Shown: positions 1-8,413 of the stretch, in pieces | Layout: every line of letters begins with the position of its first letter | Position numbering within the stretch: the first letter of the stretch is position 1 | From: CP2-2F sp034436355 | GTDB lineage: Bacteria > Chloroflexota > Anaerolineae > Aggregatilineales > UBA2796 | Length of the DNA: 64,000 bases | Direction of reading: 5' to 3' | NCBI GenBank assembly: GCA_034436355.1 | Contig: DAOTVQ010000016.1 | Span: 62,001-126,000 of the forward strand | The notes under the pieces: model-generated | What the model was told of the DNA's origin: nothing | What the model saw: the letters and a program-made list of their open reading frames with translations, nothing else | The model's database searches: none | Translations under genes and position numbers: made by a program

Positions 1-591
1 AATATCAGAGCGCCCGTCAACGGGTCTGCCCATCGCCTGCTCAGGCGACATGTAGGCAGGCGTCCCCATCACGCTGCCGGTGGCAGTCAGTTTGCGCTGA
101 TCGCCACCTTCAATACGGGCGATGCCAAAATCCGTCAGATAGCAGTTGTTAGCGCGGTCTAACAGCACATTGTTCGGTTTCAGATCGCGGTGAACGACGC
201 CCTTTTGGTGTGCATAGTCCAACGCAGAGGCGATCTGATCAAGGTAATGGGCAACTTCTTCAGGCTGTAGGCGGCGCTGGCGCATCCGATCATCCAGTGA
301 GCCGCCATCCATATAGCGCATGACGATGTAGTAGGTGCCATCCGACTCGCCAAAATCAATGACGGGCAGAATATGCGGATGCTCCAAGCGACCAATGATG
401 CGCGCCTCCCGCTGAAAACGCTCTACAAACCCCGGATCATTGGCGATCTCTGGCGTCATTACCTTGATCGCCACATAACGATCTACACTGGCTTGATAGG
501 CGCGGTAGACCGACGCCATCCCACCTTTGCCGAGCGGTGCCTCAAGGGTGTATTGCCCAAGCGTTCTTCCCACAAACCGAGAGTATTCCAT
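1..591 (-). CDS. Serine/threonine protein kinase, N-terminal part (partial)
   Basis: Reading leftward from ATG at 589-591 gives an open frame that runs off the window edge (197 codons). It has the subdomains of a Hanks-type (PknB-like) kinase in order: glycine loop GKGGMASVY, the lysine in VAIKV, the catalytic loop HRDLKPNN, the DFG motif, and GTPAYMSPEQ for the activation/APE segment. All catalytic residues seen are intact, so an active kinase that phosphorylates Ser/Thr on partner proteins is expected. AAAGGA lies upstream of the ATG. The C-terminal part, which usually carries a membrane segment and a sensor domain, lies outside the window, so the signal it senses cannot be told. Confidence 0.93.
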   Translation of the reverse strand, partial: MEYSRFVGRTLGQYTLEAPLGKGGMASVYRAYQASVDRYVAIKVMTPEIANDPGFVERFQREARIIGRLEHPHILPVIDFGESDGTYYIVMRYMDGGSLDDRMRQRRLQPEEVAHYLDQIASALDYAHQKGVVHRDLKPNNVLLDRANNCYLTDFGIARIEGGDQRKLTATGSVMGTPAYMSPEQAMGRPVDGRSDI

Positions 592-746
592 GCACGCACC
601 TATTCCTTTGCAGCGCTGCTAACTTTATCACCGAACCGCCCGCCAGACAACTGCCTTTTTCCACCCCTTTAAGACGCTTGCCCGATGACAAATGTTCCAC
701 GCCGCGCTATGCTTAGGGCGTTCTCGTAACTGTATGGGAAAACACC

Positions 747-1682
747 TTGTCTCAACACGCCTATCAGCTTTCGGCTGTGCAGTTGGCGCAGCCTTCGCTT
801 GTGACCATTGGCATTTTTGACGGTGTGCATCGTGGGCATCAGCACCTGATCAAGCAGTTGGTGCGCGCTGCACACGCGAATGGGCAGCTTGCTGCCGTCG
901 TCACTTTCTTCCCACATCCCGACGTGCTGCTGCGCGGCATTACAGGGCGCTACTACCTCACCACGCCTGATCAACGTGCCGATCTGCTGGCAGAACTTGG
1001 CGTAGATGTGATTGTGACACACCCTTTTGATGAGGCAACCCGCCACATGCGCGCCGCCAATTTTGTAGATGCACTGCTGGCGCACTTGCGGATGGCAAGC
1101 CTATGGCTGACCCGTGATTTTGCGCTAGGCTATCAGCGCGAAGGGGATTTCGCCTTCCTGAGCGCGCAAGGGCAGGCAAAAAACTTTACGGTGCAAGCGG
1201 TTGATCTGCTGATGGATGCCGAGAATGCCGTCATTCGCTCTGCCAACATTCGTGCGGCACTGGCAGACGGCGCGGTCGAGGTTGCCGCGCAGTTGTTAGC
1301 GCGCCCTTACCGCGTGGCGGGCGAGGTGGTGCATGGCGATCATCGTGGGCGCAGCATTGGCTTTCCAACGGCGAACGTCGCAGTTTGGGAAGGGCAACTG
1401 TTGCCCGCTCATGGCGTGTACGCCTGCTACGCGCAACTTGGCACGGCACGCTTCGCCGCAGTGACCAACATTGGCTCGCGCCCAACCTTTGGCGGTAGCG
1501 AAACGCGCCTGGAGGCACATCTGCTCGATTTTGATCGGGATATTTACGGGCAAAGGCTGGCGCTGGACTTTGTGGCGCGCTTGCGCGGTGAGCAGAAGTT
1601 TGAGAGCCTAGGGGCGCTCATCGCACAGATCAGCGCGGATGCAGCACGCGGACGCGAGATTTTATCGGCGCACCTCAGCTAG
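747..1682 (+). CDS. ribF: Bifunctional riboflavin kinase / FAD synthetase
   Basis: A 311-residue protein of normal RibF length. The N-terminal nucleotidyltransferase domain carries GIFDGVHRGHQHL (residues 22-34), the HxGH-type adenylyltransferase motif. The C-terminal flavokinase domain carries the GRSIGFPTANV motif. The protein converts riboflavin to FMN and then FAD in the cytoplasm. The start is TTG at 747; the only nearby ATG (734) is out of frame. It stands alone and converges on the glycosyltransferase downstream, with a perfect 10-bp inverted repeat between them. Confidence 0.95.
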   Translation: MSQHAYQLSAVQLAQPSLVTIGIFDGVHRGHQHLIKQLVRAAHANGQLAAVVTFFPHPDVLLRGITGRYYLTTPDQRADLLAELGVDVIVTHPFDEATRHMRAANFVDALLAHLRMASLWLTRDFALGYQREGDFAFLSAQGQAKNFTVQAVDLLMDAENAVIRSANIRAALADGAVEVAAQLLARPYRVAGEVVHGDHRGRSIGFPTANVAVWEGQLLPAHGVYACYAQLGTARFAAVTNIGSRPTFGGSETRLEAHLLDFDRDIYGQRLALDFVARLRGEQKFESLGALIAQISADAARGREILSAHLS

Positions 1683-1698
1683 GCGAATGCACCGAAAC

Positions 1699-1724
1699 GG
1701 TGGGCGATGCACAGATCGCCCACC
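1699..1724. terminator. Hairpin between convergent genes
   Basis: GGTGGGCGAT (1699-1708) and ATCGCCCACC (1715-1724) form a perfect 10-bp stem with a 6-nt loop. It sits in the 46-bp gap between the ends of ribF and the glycosyltransferase gene. There is no T tract on either strand, so it is a possible bidirectional terminator or mRNA-end stabiliser rather than a classical intrinsic terminator. Confidence 0.5.
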
Positions 1725-1728
1725 TGCC

Positions 1729-3222
1729 CTACCTAGGGCTCGACACAGTGATTGGCGCTTTGGTGGCTGCGATCTTCAAATCGGGAAAAACTGCCGAGGC
1801 GGCAACAGCCCAACTGCCAATGCACAGCATCAAGCCATAGACCACAAAAAAGGTATGCCCGCGCTGTGCGGCAAGGAAGGCAGTCAGCAAGCAGACCGTA
1901 CCCCACATGAAATCAATTAGAGCGCCAATATCCGCACGCACATGGTATTGGTTCGCGCTGAGCGCGCTGCTGCCCCACTTCGGCGTGCGGAGGAACTCAC
2001 CGCGCTGCCCGATGATCGCCTTGATCGCCGCCCTTAAGATGGTCATTGCCAAGCCGCTGCTCACCACCTGCAAGAGCAGCACATTCGGAAAGGCACGCCA
2101 GCCGCGTTTGAGCAAGGCTTGCGAAAGGAACAGGTAGAGCGTTGGCGCAAAGGTGAACGGTCCAATCGCGTTGGCATATTGCATGATGGGTGAGTTCAAC
2201 CAGACCTCACGCGGCAACAGCAGGCTTGCCAGCGTATAGGCAACCACAAGAATTGCCATCGTCGGGCTGACCAAATAGCTGAGCAGATGAACAGTGGCTT
2301 GCAGTTTGCTGCCTAAAGGTGCTGCGCTGCGCCACACTTTCGGGATGAGCAAGCGCGCGCACTCAAGGCTGCCTTGCGCCCAGCGCGCCTGCTGGCGTTT
2401 GTAGGCAGTCATGGTCGGCGGCAGTTCGGCGGGCGCGCTGATCTGGTTGCAGTAGATGCCATGCCAACCGTTCAGCCAAGCGCGGTAGCTCAGGTCAAGG
2501 TCTTCGGTTAGTGTGCGTGCTTGCCAGCCGCCGGCTGCCTCAATGGCGGCACGCCGCCAAATGCCGGCTGTGCCATTGAAGTTGAACGGGAAGCCGCTGT
2601 GAAAGCGCCCGCTCTGCTCAATGCTGAAGTGGCTATCTACCGAGATCGCCTGCACGCGAGTCAGCCATGAGTCAGCACTGTTGAGGTGTTCCCAACGCGC
2701 TTGCACAAAGGCCGCTTTGGGATCAGCCAGCAGCCTAGGCAGCAGCATCTTCAAGAAGTGCGGCGGCGGCACAAAGTCGGCGTCAAAAATGGCGATGTAT
2801 TCGCTGTGGGTGAGCGCTAAGCCATAGGCAAGCGCGCCTGCCTTATAGCCATGCCGATCTGCACGGCAAATGTGCCGCACATCTATGCCACGCGCACGCC
2901 AATAGGCAACCGTTTCTGCCACAATTTGGCGCGTTTCATCGGTAGAGTCATCAAGCACTTGGATGGTCAGCTTATCGGATGGGTAATCAAATTGGGCGGC
3001 AGCGTCTATGATGCGGCGGCTCACATAGCGCTCATTATAGAGCGGCAATTGCACGGTGATGTGCGGGAACTCGGCAAGCGGTGGTTGCGCCGAACGCTGA
3101 CGGTTGAACAACACCACGCCCATCAGATAGTAGAGGTTGAAGCCATAAGCAAACAGCAACAGTGTCGCAGGCAGAAAACTGATCAGCAGCACTGTGGATA
3201 CGATTGCGGAAGCAGTGGACAT
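1729..3222 (-). CDS. Processive family 2 glycosyltransferase (cellulose-synthase-like), membrane
   Basis: A 497-residue membrane protein with an N-terminal transmembrane segment (residues 5-35), a GT-A catalytic domain and several C-terminal membrane segments (from about 300). All processive GT2 signatures are present: DDSTDE (91-96), DAD (147-149), TEDLD (239-243) and QQARW (277-281). Proteins of this layout polymerise beta-linked polysaccharides or make glycolipids at the inner membrane; the QxxRW motif supports processive synthesis. No PilZ domain or bcs/pga partner genes are next to it, so the polymer cannot be named. It diverges from nothing close upstream and converges with ribF. Confidence 0.88.
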   Translation of the reverse strand: MSTASAIVSTVLLISFLPATLLLFAYGFNLYYLMGVVLFNRQRSAQPPLAEFPHITVQLPLYNERYVSRRIIDAAAQFDYPSDKLTIQVLDDSTDETRQIVAETVAYWRARGIDVRHICRADRHGYKAGALAYGLALTHSEYIAIFDADFVPPPHFLKMLLPRLLADPKAAFVQARWEHLNSADSWLTRVQAISVDSHFSIEQSGRFHSGFPFNFNGTAGIWRRAAIEAAGGWQARTLTEDLDLSYRAWLNGWHGIYCNQISAPAELPPTMTAYKRQQARWAQGSLECARLLIPKVWRSAAPLGSKLQATVHLLSYLVSPTMAILVVAYTLASLLLPREVWLNSPIMQYANAIGPFTFAPTLYLFLSQALLKRGWRAFPNVLLLQVVSSGLAMTILRAAIKAIIGQRGEFLRTPKWGSSALSANQYHVRADIGALIDFMWGTVCLLTAFLAAQRGHTFFVVYGLMLCIGSWAVAASAVFPDLKIAATKAPITVSSPR

Positions 3223-3391
3223 TGCGGCATTTCACCTGATTAATTGACATGATTTCGGCGGTTGCCGCTACATGTTGGGCAATCTCAAGCGTTCATGGCG
3301 GTGTAGGGTGTGGTGGTAGCGGCACACAAAGCGCCAATTTTAGCGCATTTTGTACCGCTTGCGTAGCCTGAACCTGCTGCCTATGCCGCTT

Positions 3392-5098
3392 TTAGGGCAG
3401 GCTGATCAGCCACAGCGCCGAGTCATCCGCATTCCAAAAGACGACATGCCGTCCATCCGGCGAGACGTGCCAATCATCGTTGGCAATGCGGAAAGGCTGC
3501 GCCGGATCGGTGAGGATGCGCTGTTCGCCAGTTGTCACATCGTAGCTTGCCAAGAGCATTTGTCCGCCATTGGTGGTGAGGATCGGGCTGGCGTTCGCGC
3601 CGTAGAGCAGGTAGAGGATCGTCTTGCTATCGCGCCAGCGGTAACTGCTAAAGAACGGCAGCAAAATCGGCTGCGCGCCTGCCTGCGTCAACATGCCATA
3701 TACGCCGCTGCGGGCAGGATCCTCTTGAAAAGGCGCGTAAAAAAGCAGCAGCGCGCCGCCGGGTGCAATCTGCACACCGCGCAGATTTTTCACCTCTGCC
3801 AGCAGCGTTTTTTGGCGCGTTTGCAGCGTCCAGATGAACAGCTTGAAGGTCTGCGTGCGCCCGACAGGCTCAACAGCCAGTATGCGCGTTTCATCCAGCC
3901 AGAAGACTGTGCCGCCCTGCTGCGTGCCAAGCAGATCGCGCCCTGTGCCATCGGCATTGGCGATCCACACTTCCGTCAGTGGCGGAATGCCGCCGGGAAT
4001 GTTATCGGCGGGATGCCGATGCCACAAGAGGCGTTTGCTCTCTGGCGAAAACTGCGGGTAAGCGCCGCCCGTCGAGACTTCGCGCCATTCGCCACTGATG
4101 CGGTTGGTGGTGCGCGTGCGCCCGTCGAACTGGGCAATTTCCCAAACGCCATCGGGCGAGTAAAGGCGGTGCGGCGCTTCGCCAACGGGCTGCGGCGCAC
4201 GCTCGCCGTTCAGGCTGACGGCGTAGCGCGTTGCTAAGGCGCCATCCGCGCCATCGTAATAGTAGACCGAGCTTGAGTCGGGCGCCCAGAAGGGCAGCGC
4301 ACAACAGCCGCTGGCAGTCAGGCGGCGCAGCGTGGCGTAGCCTTCGCCCAGCGGCGGCGCGTTAAAGTTGGGCAGCGTTAGCGGTGAGGGCGCATTGCGT
4401 GCTGGCGGCGGGTAGCTCAGCCGAAACTCATTCAGCGGGCGCTCGTTAAAATCCACGTTCGGCTGATCATAGGCGCTCTGCCAGCGGTTTGGGTGGTAGA
4501 GGTCTTTCACAAAGCCGCCAAAATGGTGATAGCCAATGCTGGCAAGCGTCTCCCATTCAGCGTCAATCAGCAGCATAGGGTTGTAGGACACGCCATAGTT
4601 CGCGCTGCGGATTTCGAGGTGCAAGTGCGGGCGCGATTGGCAAGTGCGGTCAGGGTCGCCCACGGTGGCAATTACCTCGCCGCGCCGCACCGGCTGCCCA
4701 CGCATCAGGCTTGGTTTGGCGTTCAAATGTCCATAGACGGATGTGTAGCCTAACTCACGGTGAAAGATGGTTAAGTTGTGCGGCTCTAAGCCAAAGCTGA
4801 AATTATCCACCTGATCCACAACGCCATCGGCAATCGCCACGACGGGCGTGCCACAGGCTGCCCAAAAATCCAAGCCAAAGTGCAAATTTTGCCCACCGGC
4901 ATACCAATAGCGCCCGTAGTTAAAGGCGCCCACTGTGTTGCCAAACTGCTGGCTAAGCAGCCAGGTGGTGGGTCCGGGCGGCGTGTTGAAGGGCAGGCTG
5001 AAGGGCTTGCTGGGCTGGGCGGCACTTGGCAGCGTGCCGTGCAAGGCTGCCAAGAGCGTGCTAACTGCCACCAAGCGCGCTAAAAAGCGGCGGTTCAT
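3392..5098 (-). CDS. Secreted M23 (LytM-like) peptidase with TolB-like beta-propeller
   Basis: A 568-residue protein with a signal peptide (about residues 1-27, cleavage after SAA). Next comes a peptidase M23/LytM domain with HFGLDFW and, about 80 residues later, HLHLEIRS, matching the HxxxD and HxH zinc ligands. The second half holds repeated WD40/TolB-like blades such as SPDGVWEIAQFD, FSPESKRLLWH and SPDGRHVVFWN. It probably acts outside the cytoplasmic membrane on peptidoglycan or peptide cross-links, with the propeller giving protein or glycan binding. The gene ends with a stop at 3392 and is divergent from the AAA ATPase gene at 5209. Confidence 0.85.
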   Translation of the reverse strand: MNRRFLARLVAVSTLLAALHGTLPSAAQPSKPFSLPFNTPPGPTTWLLSQQFGNTVGAFNYGRYWYAGGQNLHFGLDFWAACGTPVVAIADGVVDQVDNFSFGLEPHNLTIFHRELGYTSVYGHLNAKPSLMRGQPVRRGEVIATVGDPDRTCQSRPHLHLEIRSANYGVSYNPMLLIDAEWETLASIGYHHFGGFVKDLYHPNRWQSAYDQPNVDFNERPLNEFRLSYPPPARNAPSPLTLPNFNAPPLGEGYATLRRLTASGCCALPFWAPDSSSVYYYDGADGALATRYAVSLNGERAPQPVGEAPHRLYSPDGVWEIAQFDGRTRTTNRISGEWREVSTGGAYPQFSPESKRLLWHRHPADNIPGGIPPLTEVWIANADGTGRDLLGTQQGGTVFWLDETRILAVEPVGRTQTFKLFIWTLQTRQKTLLAEVKNLRGVQIAPGGALLLFYAPFQEDPARSGVYGMLTQAGAQPILLPFFSSYRWRDSKTILYLLYGANASPILTTNGGQMLLASYDVTTGEQRILTDPAQPFRIANDDWHVSPDGRHVVFWNADDSALWLISLP

Positions 5099-5208
5099 GC
5101 GTGTCTATCCCTCATGCTGGTCTCTTGACGGAGGAGTATAGCACAGGTAAGCTAGAGTGCAGCACGAACTAAAGATTGCCATCTTGAGATGACGTTAGAA
5201 AGCAAGCC

Positions 5209-6309
5209 ATGTATATCCATCGCGTGGTACTAAAAGGCATTCCAGGCGTGCCTGATCATGACCTGACCTTTTACGATAACTGGACGGAAAGCCCACTGCG
5301 AAATGTGCTGCTGAGCGGACCAAACGGCATTGGTAAAAGCACGATTTTGCGCGCCATTGCCCTGCTTTGGGAAAACTTTGATGAATGGCTGCGGCGCGGC
5401 AAGCCGCTTAGCGAATCTCAACACAATCAGCGCGGCGTGCTGGCTGAAGCAGAATTAATCGCCGTTGAGGTGCGTGATTTGCAGCTTTCCACCATACCTG
5501 ATGTGATTTACCGCGCTAAACCAGAGCTAAACCTGCCTTCGATCTGGCTATATATGACACGCTCCGAGAAAGCCTCAAAATTCATTGAAGCTGCTGCGGC
5601 AGATTCTTTTTCAATCGGTGAACAACGCGGCAAGCGCGGCAAACCAACACTCAGCCGCAAGCCTGAGTCTGATCACTTTGCCGAACTTGCTAATTGGGCA
5701 GAATACCTGCAATTGGGCGCGCTTGATGAAATGCTGCGCTTACCGAACCTGCTCTTTTTAGAGGCTGAAACACGCCAAATTATGCGCCCTACGGTGCGCC
5801 CTAAACCTGCGCCGGAAGCGCTCTACCGCTGGCTAGTCACCTACAGTGCTTCAGATCGTGCCGAAAGCCACATTGAGGCGATGCTGCGTAATCACAAAAT
5901 TCGCAGCCCTGCGCGCTTTCAGAAGACTCTTGCACACATCAACCGTTTTCTAGAGCAGAACGGCAAACGCCTGACCGATTTCGACGACAATCTGCGCTTG
6001 CTTGTGCAGGTTGGGAGTGGCAAGGCGCGCACCACACACTTTTTAGAGGCGCTTAGTTCCGGTGAGCGCCAAGTGGTGTTGCTTATCTTCATGGTCAGCC
6101 GTTGGCTGATGCAAGGCGGTGTGGTGTTGATTGATGAGCCAGATTTGCACATGCACGGCTCGTGGCAGCGCAGCCTGATCCACGAACTAAATCGCCTCGT
6201 AGCAGACAAAGAAGGGCAGTTGATCATCACATCACACGCGGAGCTTGTCGCTCAGGAATATGCACCTTCGCAGCGCTTTGCGCTGGATTTTGAAGGGCAG
6301 CCTGCATGA
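5209..6309 (+). CDS. AAA/ABC-type ATPase of a two-gene conflict module (AriA-like)
   Basis: A 366-residue soluble ATPase of the OLD/AAA_21 type. Visible motifs are Walker A GPNGIGKST (37-45), an ABC-like signature SSGERQ (283-288), Walker B VVLIDEPDLH (305-314) and the switch-like TSH (341-343). The middle region between the two nucleotide-binding halves is the usual helical/coiled-coil insertion. The stop overlaps the next start (ATGA, 6306-6309), so the two proteins are translationally coupled. Such ATPases paired with TOPRIM-like nucleases occur in phage-defence systems (OLD, Gabija, PARIS). The partner here is DUF4435-like, which points to a PARIS-like pair; this is inference from architecture. 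Confidence 0.85.
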   Translation: MYIHRVVLKGIPGVPDHDLTFYDNWTESPLRNVLLSGPNGIGKSTILRAIALLWENFDEWLRRGKPLSESQHNQRGVLAEAELIAVEVRDLQLSTIPDVIYRAKPELNLPSIWLYMTRSEKASKFIEAAAADSFSIGEQRGKRGKPTLSRKPESDHFAELANWAEYLQLGALDEMLRLPNLLFLEAETRQIMRPTVRPKPAPEALYRWLVTYSASDRAESHIEAMLRNHKIRSPARFQKTLAHINRFLEQNGKRLTDFDDNLRLLVQVGSGKARTTHFLEALSSGERQVVLLIFMVSRWLMQGGVVLIDEPDLHMHGSWQRSLIHELNRLVADKEGQLIITSHAELVAQEYAPSQRFALDFEGQPA

Positions 6310-7127
6310 GCATTGGCTGGCAAAACCTGCTGCGGGGCGGGATGCGCGGCGTAGCCGTTGAGGGCAAAGATGATCAGGTTGCCCTTGAAGCCTTCCTTTC
6401 GGCAGGTGAGCGCGATGGACACTGGCAAAATTGGCGCGCACAGCTTGCTATCCAACGCGCTGATGGCACTTCAATGGTCATCAAAGAGGTGAGCCGTACC
6501 GACCATGTCATCTGGGGCATATTGGATCGGGATTGGCGCACCACAGAAGAACTTGCTGAACTACAAGATAAGCATCCACGCTTGCTGTTCTTGCCGCGCA
6601 TCATGATTGAGAACTTCATCATTGCGCCTGATGAATTAATGGCGAGGGTGCCGCCTAAGCAACGCGAACGCCTTGAAAAGAGCGACTTCGCAACATTGGT
6701 TGAGGCTGAACGCGCCGTATGGATACAGCACGGCGCGCTTTCAGGAGTGCTATATGAGCATGGCGCGCATCAGTTCTGTCGTGGTGAAGAAGGCTTTCCG
6801 CGCCGCCTGTTGGCTAAGCCTATCAGCAGCAAAGATGAGATAAAACATCAGTTCGAAGCGTGGCAGGCACACTTAGCCCCTGAAAGCTGGCTGCCAATCT
6901 ACGAAGAACGCCTCGTTGCCTTACAAAGCAAAACGGCAACCGATCAATATTCGCACTGTATTCATGGCAAAGATTTCTTTAACGAAGTGGTTGTTCAGAA
7001 ACTGAATAGATTTTTGGGACAATCTGGGCGCGATACGTGGTGGGAAATATTATTCCAACATACCGCTGAGTCACCACCCTGCCCACCTGATCTTGTGCCA
7101 CTGCTAAAACGCTTGCTGGCAGATTAG
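6306..7127 (+). CDS. DUF4435/TOPRIM-like protein (AriB-like), partner of the ATPase
   Basis: A 273-residue protein starting inside the ATPase stop codon. The N-terminal part has the acidic residues expected of a TOPRIM-like fold: VEGKDD with Glu19, then GILDRDW with Asp74 and Asp76, then the IEN motif (101-103) typical of DUF4435. In PARIS the DUF4435 protein is the toxic nuclease released from its ATPase partner when a phage inhibitor is sensed; OLD proteins carry a related TOPRIM nuclease. The coupling and gene order (ATPase first) fit this. No biochemical role is proven by the sequence, and other ATPase-DUF4435 pairs of unknown role exist. Confidence 0.75.
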   Translation: MSIGWQNLLRGGMRGVAVEGKDDQVALEAFLSAGERDGHWQNWRAQLAIQRADGTSMVIKEVSRTDHVIWGILDRDWRTTEELAELQDKHPRLLFLPRIMIENFIIAPDELMARVPPKQRERLEKSDFATLVEAERAVWIQHGALSGVLYEHGAHQFCRGEEGFPRRLLAKPISSKDEIKHQFEAWQAHLAPESWLPIYEERLVALQSKTATDQYSHCIHGKDFFNEVVVQKLNRFLGQSGRDTWWEILFQHTAESPPCPPDLVPLLKRLLAD

Positions 7128-7162
7128 GTCTGTTCCGCTACATCTATAGCACAGCCCAACGC

Positions 7163-8413
7163 CTAGTGCCTTCGGCGAAGGCGCGCCAATATAATGTTGC
7201 CCGTGTGCTGAATTAGCCCCACATAGCGCATATGCAGCCACAGCAGCCACACACCATAATACAGCATGTAGTGCCAGCGCCTTAGGCGAAGGCTGCTGCT
7301 TACAGTAAACAAGAGCAAGTCATAGAGTGGACCGGGATCGTCTACCTTTGCCTGAATGGTAATCGCCTCGCGTACATGGTCTAGGGCAGTTGCCCGCGCA
7401 CCTTGCAGCGTCAACGCTTCTGCCAAATAGGTCAGGCACAGCGCTATCATGTGCGGTGCGGCTGAACCTTGCCCAAAAGCCTGTAAACGGTTTAGCTCAC
7501 CGTGATCGTTATCGAAATAAACCTCAATGGCTTTACGCACAAACTTTTCAGCCGTATAGGGATCATCCTGCATCAGAATGTTTCCCAAGCTGAACAGTGC
7601 GCGCCCTTGCTCATAGAACATGCCGCAGGCTTCCGCGTTGTGCATGGCACGCTCAAAGCAGGCGCGTGCTTTTGCCAGATCGCCCTTGCCCAAGTATGAC
7701 CAGCCATACATGAACGCAGGATCAAGCGGTGTTTGGCTAACGCCTAGCTTTTGCGCGTAGTGATCCATCTCACGTAGAGTATCCAACGCCTCGTCATAAC
7801 GTGCGAAAACACGAGAGGTGTTGTTGTACAGCACTAAGGCACGGAATCTATAAAACGGCGCCGTTTCAAAGCTAAGGCGCGCCACAGCTTCTTTCGCATG
7901 ATAATAGGCGCGCTTTTTGCCAAAGTTAAGCTGATAGACATAAGTTAGCACTAAGTGATGCAGGGCTTCTTCAAAAGGCAAGTTTTGCCCTGCCAAGCGT
8001 GCAAGGGCTGCTTTCTGCGTCCGTTCAATGTGCCTGAGCGTGGTATAGCGGAAGTTCGACCACGCCACCGCGCTCTGAAAGCGTGACCAGGCGCGCAGCG
8101 AAAGCGACTCTAGGGCAGGATCATGCAAGATCGGCTTGGCAAGCCAGCGCCAGCCGTTCCAGCCGTAGGCATGTTGATAAAACTCGGAGAGGTAGACGCA
8201 CAGCCAATTACGGGAAGGCTGCTCTTCGCTATCGGAGACGGTGTGCCATTCGGGATAGGTTTCGGGATCGTCTAGATAGGTGCGGAGCTTCTTCAAAACG
8301 CGCCGATAAATCTTGACGGCGGGCATAAATTCAGCACGGCACATCCTGTGATGTGCCTGCTGTAATTCACGCCAGGTGTAAGCGGCGCGTTGAAGTGCCT
8401 CATCTCGGTTCAT
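7163..8413 (-). CDS. TPR-like helical repeat protein coupled to NB-ARC NTPase
   Basis: A 416-residue, nearly all-helical protein. Alternating helices with conserved small/aromatic residues, for example YGWSYLGKGDLAKARACFERA and FSLGNILMQDDPYTAEKFVRKA, indicate TPR-like repeats in the central and C-terminal parts. Its start (8413) overlaps the stop of the upstream NTPase gene (8410) by 4 nt, so the two are translationally coupled. In many bacterial STAND proteins the NTPase and TPR sensor regions are one chain; here they seem split over two genes. A likely job is ligand sensing or scaffolding for the NTPase; no catalytic motif is visible. Confidence 0.7.
   Translation of the reverse strand: MNRDEALQRAAYTWRELQQAHHRMCRAEFMPAVKIYRRVLKKLRTYLDDPETYPEWHTVSDSEEQPSRNWLCVYLSEFYQHAYGWNGWRWLAKPILHDPALESLSLRAWSRFQSAVAWSNFRYTTLRHIERTQKAALARLAGQNLPFEEALHHLVLTYVYQLNFGKKRAYYHAKEAVARLSFETAPFYRFRALVLYNNTSRVFARYDEALDTLREMDHYAQKLGVSQTPLDPAFMYGWSYLGKGDLAKARACFERAMHNAEACGMFYEQGRALFSLGNILMQDDPYTAEKFVRKAIEVYFDNDHGELNRLQAFGQGSAAPHMIALCLTYLAEALTLQGARATALDHVREAITIQAKVDDPGPLYDLLLFTVSSSLRLRRWHYMLYYGVWLLWLHMRYVGLIQHTGNIILARLRRRH

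Noticed and set aside
3350..4237. A 295-codon plus-strand ORF
   Set aside because: It is antisense to the LytM/propeller gene, whose motifs are clear; the plus-strand protein has many Arg/Cys/His and no recognisable pattern.
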